From positions 1 through 8,188 of the forward strand of contig JANXWW010000016.1 in the NCBI GenBank assembly GCA_025350945.1: a stretch of 8,188 nt of DNA, written 5' to 3'. Position 1 is the stretch's first letter, and each line of letters starts with the position of its first letter. Position numbers and translations under genes: made by a program. This stretch comes from Burkholderiales bacterium (lineage in GTDB: Bacteria > Pseudomonadota > Gammaproteobacteria > Burkholderiales > Usitatibacteraceae). Of this stretch, positions 6,493 through 8,188 are shown in pieces. The notes beneath the pieces are model-generated. The model ran no database searches. It saw only the letters and a list, made by a program, of their open reading frames with translations, and was not told the DNA's origin.

Positions 6493-7782
6493 ATGAAAAA
6501 AGTTTATGTGGTCGATGGTGCGCGCACACCGTTTTTAAAAGCCAAGGGAAAATTAGGCCCATTCTCCGGAGGCGATTTGGCGGTCGGTTGTGGCCGTCCG
6601 TTGCTCGCGCGGCAATCGTTTTCGCCCACTGAATTTGACGAGGTGATTGTGGGCGCGGCGATGCCGAGCGCGGACGAAGCCAATATCGGGCGCGTGGTGT
6701 CATTACGGTTAGGCTGTGGCGATAAAGTCCCCGCATGGACGGTGATGCGTAATTGCGCGTCGGGCATGCAGGCGCTTGATTCGGCTTATGTGAATATTCT
6801 CGTGGGTAAATCGCATCTGGTGTTAGCCGGTGGCTGCGATGCGATGAGCCACGCGCCGCTGCTGTACGGCCCGAAAATGGTGAACTGGTTGGCAGATTGG
6901 TACGCGGCGAAATCGTTTGGTCAACGCGCCGGTGTGGCGGTGCAATTTCGTCTCGCGTATTTGGCCCCTGTGATCGCGATTCTGAAAGGCTTGACTGACC
7001 CGATTGTGAAATTAACGATGGGGCAAACCGCCGAAATCGTCGCGAAACGTTTCGGCATTACGCGGCAGATGATGGATGAATTCGCAGCGGAATCGCATCA
7101 GAAAGTATTGGCTGGCCGCGCGGCTGGGCATTACGGTGAAATCGAACCGTTGATCGATGGCGTTGGAAATGTCTATAAAGAAGATGACGGCGTGCGCACC
7201 GATTCCACACCGGAAAGATTGGCAAAGTTGCGCCCCGTATTTGATAAAACCTACGGCAACGTGACGGCCGGTAATTCGTCGCAGGTAACCGATGGCGCGG
7301 CCATGCTGATTTTGGCGTCCGAAGAAGCGGTTGCCAAATACAATTTAAAACCACTCGGCGCGATTATCGATTCGCAATGGAGCGCGCTCGATCCGGCTGA
7401 AATGGGCTTGGGTCCCGTGTATGCGATCACGCCAATGTTGCAACGAAATGGTTTGGGTTTAAACGATTTGGATGCGCTCGAAATTAATGAAGCCTTCGCC
7501 GCGCAGGCGCTGGGCTGTTTGGCGGCATGGGAGTCCGAAGCGTATTGCAAAGAAAAGTTGGGACTTGATTCCGCAGCGTTTGCGAAATTTGGAAAGTTTG
7601 ATCGCACGAAATTTAACGTCGATGGTGGCGCGATCGCGATTGGCCATCCGATTGGCGCATCTGGCGCGCGCGTGGTGCTGCATGCGTTGAAGGTGCTTGA
7701 ACGCACCGGTGGCAAACGTGCGGCGGCGAGTTTATGCATCGGCGGCGGACAGGGCGGGGCGATGTTGTTGGAGCGGGGTTAA
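6493..7782 (+). CDS. fadI: Acetyl-CoA C-acyltransferase, long FadI-type thiolase
   Basis: This thiolase cleaves 3-ketoacyl-CoA with CoA to give acetyl-CoA and a shortened acyl-CoA, the last step of beta-oxidation. It has 429 residues and starts VYVVDGARTPF. The nucleophile is Cys88 in NCASGMQALDSA; the other catalytic residues are Asn332 in NEAFAAQ, His385 in GHPIGASGAR and Cys415 in CIGGGQGGAM. Residues about 125-176 form an enlarged loop (LAYLAPVIAILKGL) before MGQTAE, as in FadI and the mitochondrial trifunctional protein beta subunit. This suggests a membrane-linked complex with a FadJ-type partner, which is not in this window. ATG 6493 lies 2 nt after the fadE stop with no clear Shine-Dalgarno of its own, so translation is probably coupled. 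NEAF is seen where E. coli FadI has HEAF; a 3-ketoacyl versus short-chain acetoacetyl-CoA preference cannot be decided from sequence alone. Confidence 0.9.
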   Translation: MKKVYVVDGARTPFLKAKGKLGPFSGGDLAVGCGRPLLARQSFSPTEFDEVIVGAAMPSADEANIGRVVSLRLGCGDKVPAWTVMRNCASGMQALDSAYVNILVGKSHLVLAGGCDAMSHAPLLYGPKMVNWLADWYAAKSFGQRAGVAVQFRLAYLAPVIAILKGLTDPIVKLTMGQTAEIVAKRFGITRQMMDEFAAESHQKVLAGRAAGHYGEIEPLIDGVGNVYKEDDGVRTDSTPERLAKLRPVFDKTYGNVTAGNSSQVTDGAAMLILASEEAVAKYNLKPLGAIIDSQWSALDPAEMGLGPVYAITPMLQRNGLGLNDLDALEINEAFAAQALGCLAAWESEAYCKEKLGLDSAAFAKFGKFDRTKFNVDGGAIAIGHPIGASGARVVLHALKVLERTGGKRAAASLCIGGGQGGAMLLERG

Positions 7783-7814
7783 GCGTGCCGTTATGTGCTC
7801 ATTAAAAGTGTCAC

Positions 7815-7902
7815 TGTCATTCCGAGTTGCTCTCACGAGAAATCTTTCGTAATGGCTCCACCAGCTACAGCAGATTCCTCGCAAAAGCTGCTCGGAATGA
7901 CA
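7815..7902. repeat. 88-bp imperfect inverted repeat (REP/MITE-like)
   Basis: The outer 12 bases TGTCATTCCGAG (7815-7826) are exactly reversed as CTCGGAATGACA (7891-7902). Extending inward, 31-base arms (7815-7845 and 7872-7902) match at 25 of 31 positions, including GAGAAATCT against AGATTCCTC, around a 26-base centre. It starts 32 bp after the thiolase stop and ends 43 bp before a GIY-YIG gene. No T-run follows, so it is not an obvious terminator. From memory, palindromes with ends like TGTCATTCCGAG and inner GAGGAATCT recur at many loci in unrelated bacterial genomes; only one copy is visible here. Confidence 0.75.
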
Positions 7903-7945
7903 ATGATTAGGTTGGTTACTAACTTTTATTTACGTCAGTATTCCT

Positions 7946-8188
7946 ATGTCCCGCACCTATTACGTCTACATTCTCGCCAGCAAATCCCGCCGACTTTATA
8001 TTGGCGTGACGAGCAATCTGGAGCAGAGATGGTGACAGCACAAAAACAAGGTTGTTGAAGGTTTTACCCAGCAATACAACATTGACCGGCTGGTTTATTT
8101 CGAAGATACAACGGATGTAAAGTCAGCCATCGAGCGCGAAAAACAACTCAAGGGCTGGCGGCGCGAAAAGAAAATTTCCTTGATCGAA
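7946..8188 (+). pseudogene. GIY-YIG nuclease gene with in-frame stop, 3' end off window
   Basis: Translated from ATG 7946, the frame reads MSRTYYVYILASKSRRLYIG and continues VTSNLEQRW, then TGA at 8033-8035 (codon 30). The same frame then runs open to the window edge (QHKNKVVEGFTQQYNIDRL, later IEREKQLKGWRREKKISLIE). This is the small stand-alone GIY-YIG family (YhbQ/UPF0213-like, about 80-100 residues). Visible landmarks are YVY (6-8), YIG (18-20), the catalytic Arg28 and a likely metal-binding Glu in IEREKQLKGW (62-71). Relatives usually have an aromatic residue at codon 30, so TGG to TGA is the simplest cause. Other genes here use TGA as a stop and TGG for Trp, so recoding is unlikely. Both sides of the stop remain well conserved, so the break is recent or a sequencing error. 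No Shine-Dalgarno sequence is seen. Confidence 0.85.

Noticed and set aside
7815..7902. Inverted repeat as the intrinsic terminator of the fad operon
   Set aside because: The centre is 26 bases, the inner stem has several mismatches and no T-run follows, so its form fits a dispersed palindrome better than a terminator.
8033..8035. TGA read as Trp or selenocysteine in the GIY-YIG gene
   Set aside because: Other genes in the window end in TGA and use TGG for Trp, no selenocysteine insertion hairpin is apparent, and the family does not use selenocysteine.
7795..8058. 87-codon plus-strand open frame spanning the inverted repeat and the start of the GIY-YIG gene
   Set aside because: Its N-terminal half is a translation of the repeat, and its C-terminal half is out of frame with the clear GIY-YIG reading frame.

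Overview
The window looks like chromosomal DNA of a proteobacterium, most likely a gammaproteobacterium. The best clue is a long, E. coli-type FadE acyl-CoA dehydrogenase (820 residues). It sits behind a TetR regulator that closely resembles PsrA of Pseudomonas. GC content looks close to balanced (not measured), and TGA is used as an ordinary stop. The assignment is inferred from protein resemblance only; I cannot name a genus.

Layout, left to right. (1) 2-226: 3' end of a gene for a probable Roadblock/LC7-fold protein, followed by a near-perfect 15-bp hairpin (260-293). (2) 354-845: an ASCH-domain protein of the YhfF type. (3) 860-2908, minus strand and converging on the ASCH gene with only 14 bp between stops: a secreted M13 (neprilysin/PepO-type) zinc metallopeptidase with signal peptide and complete active site. 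(4) 2909-3266: divergent intergenic region with a plausible promoter on each strand and a palindrome matching the PsrA operator consensus. (5) 3267-7782: a three-gene plus-strand operon, psrA-like regulator - fadE - long FadI-type thiolase; fadE and the thiolase are separated by only 2 nt. (6) 7783-8188: an 88-bp imperfect inverted repeat, then a GIY-YIG nuclease gene that runs off the window and is broken by an in-frame TGA.

How it works together. The operon encodes the first step (acyl-CoA dehydrogenation) and the last step (thiolysis) of fatty acid beta-oxidation. Its regulator belongs to a family that senses long-chain fatty acyl ligands. The palindrome lies over the predicted transcription start of the regulator, so the simplest model is an autoregulated operon that is derepressed by fatty acids. 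The middle-step enzyme (FadJ/FadB-type hydratase/dehydrogenase) does not follow the thiolase; a repeat and a decayed nuclease gene occupy that place.

Most of the window is ordinary housekeeping. The items most worth following are the operator, the repeat with its adjacent broken GIY-YIG gene, and the strand-asymmetric hairpin at 260-293. I found no clear evidence of a wholly new multi-gene system.
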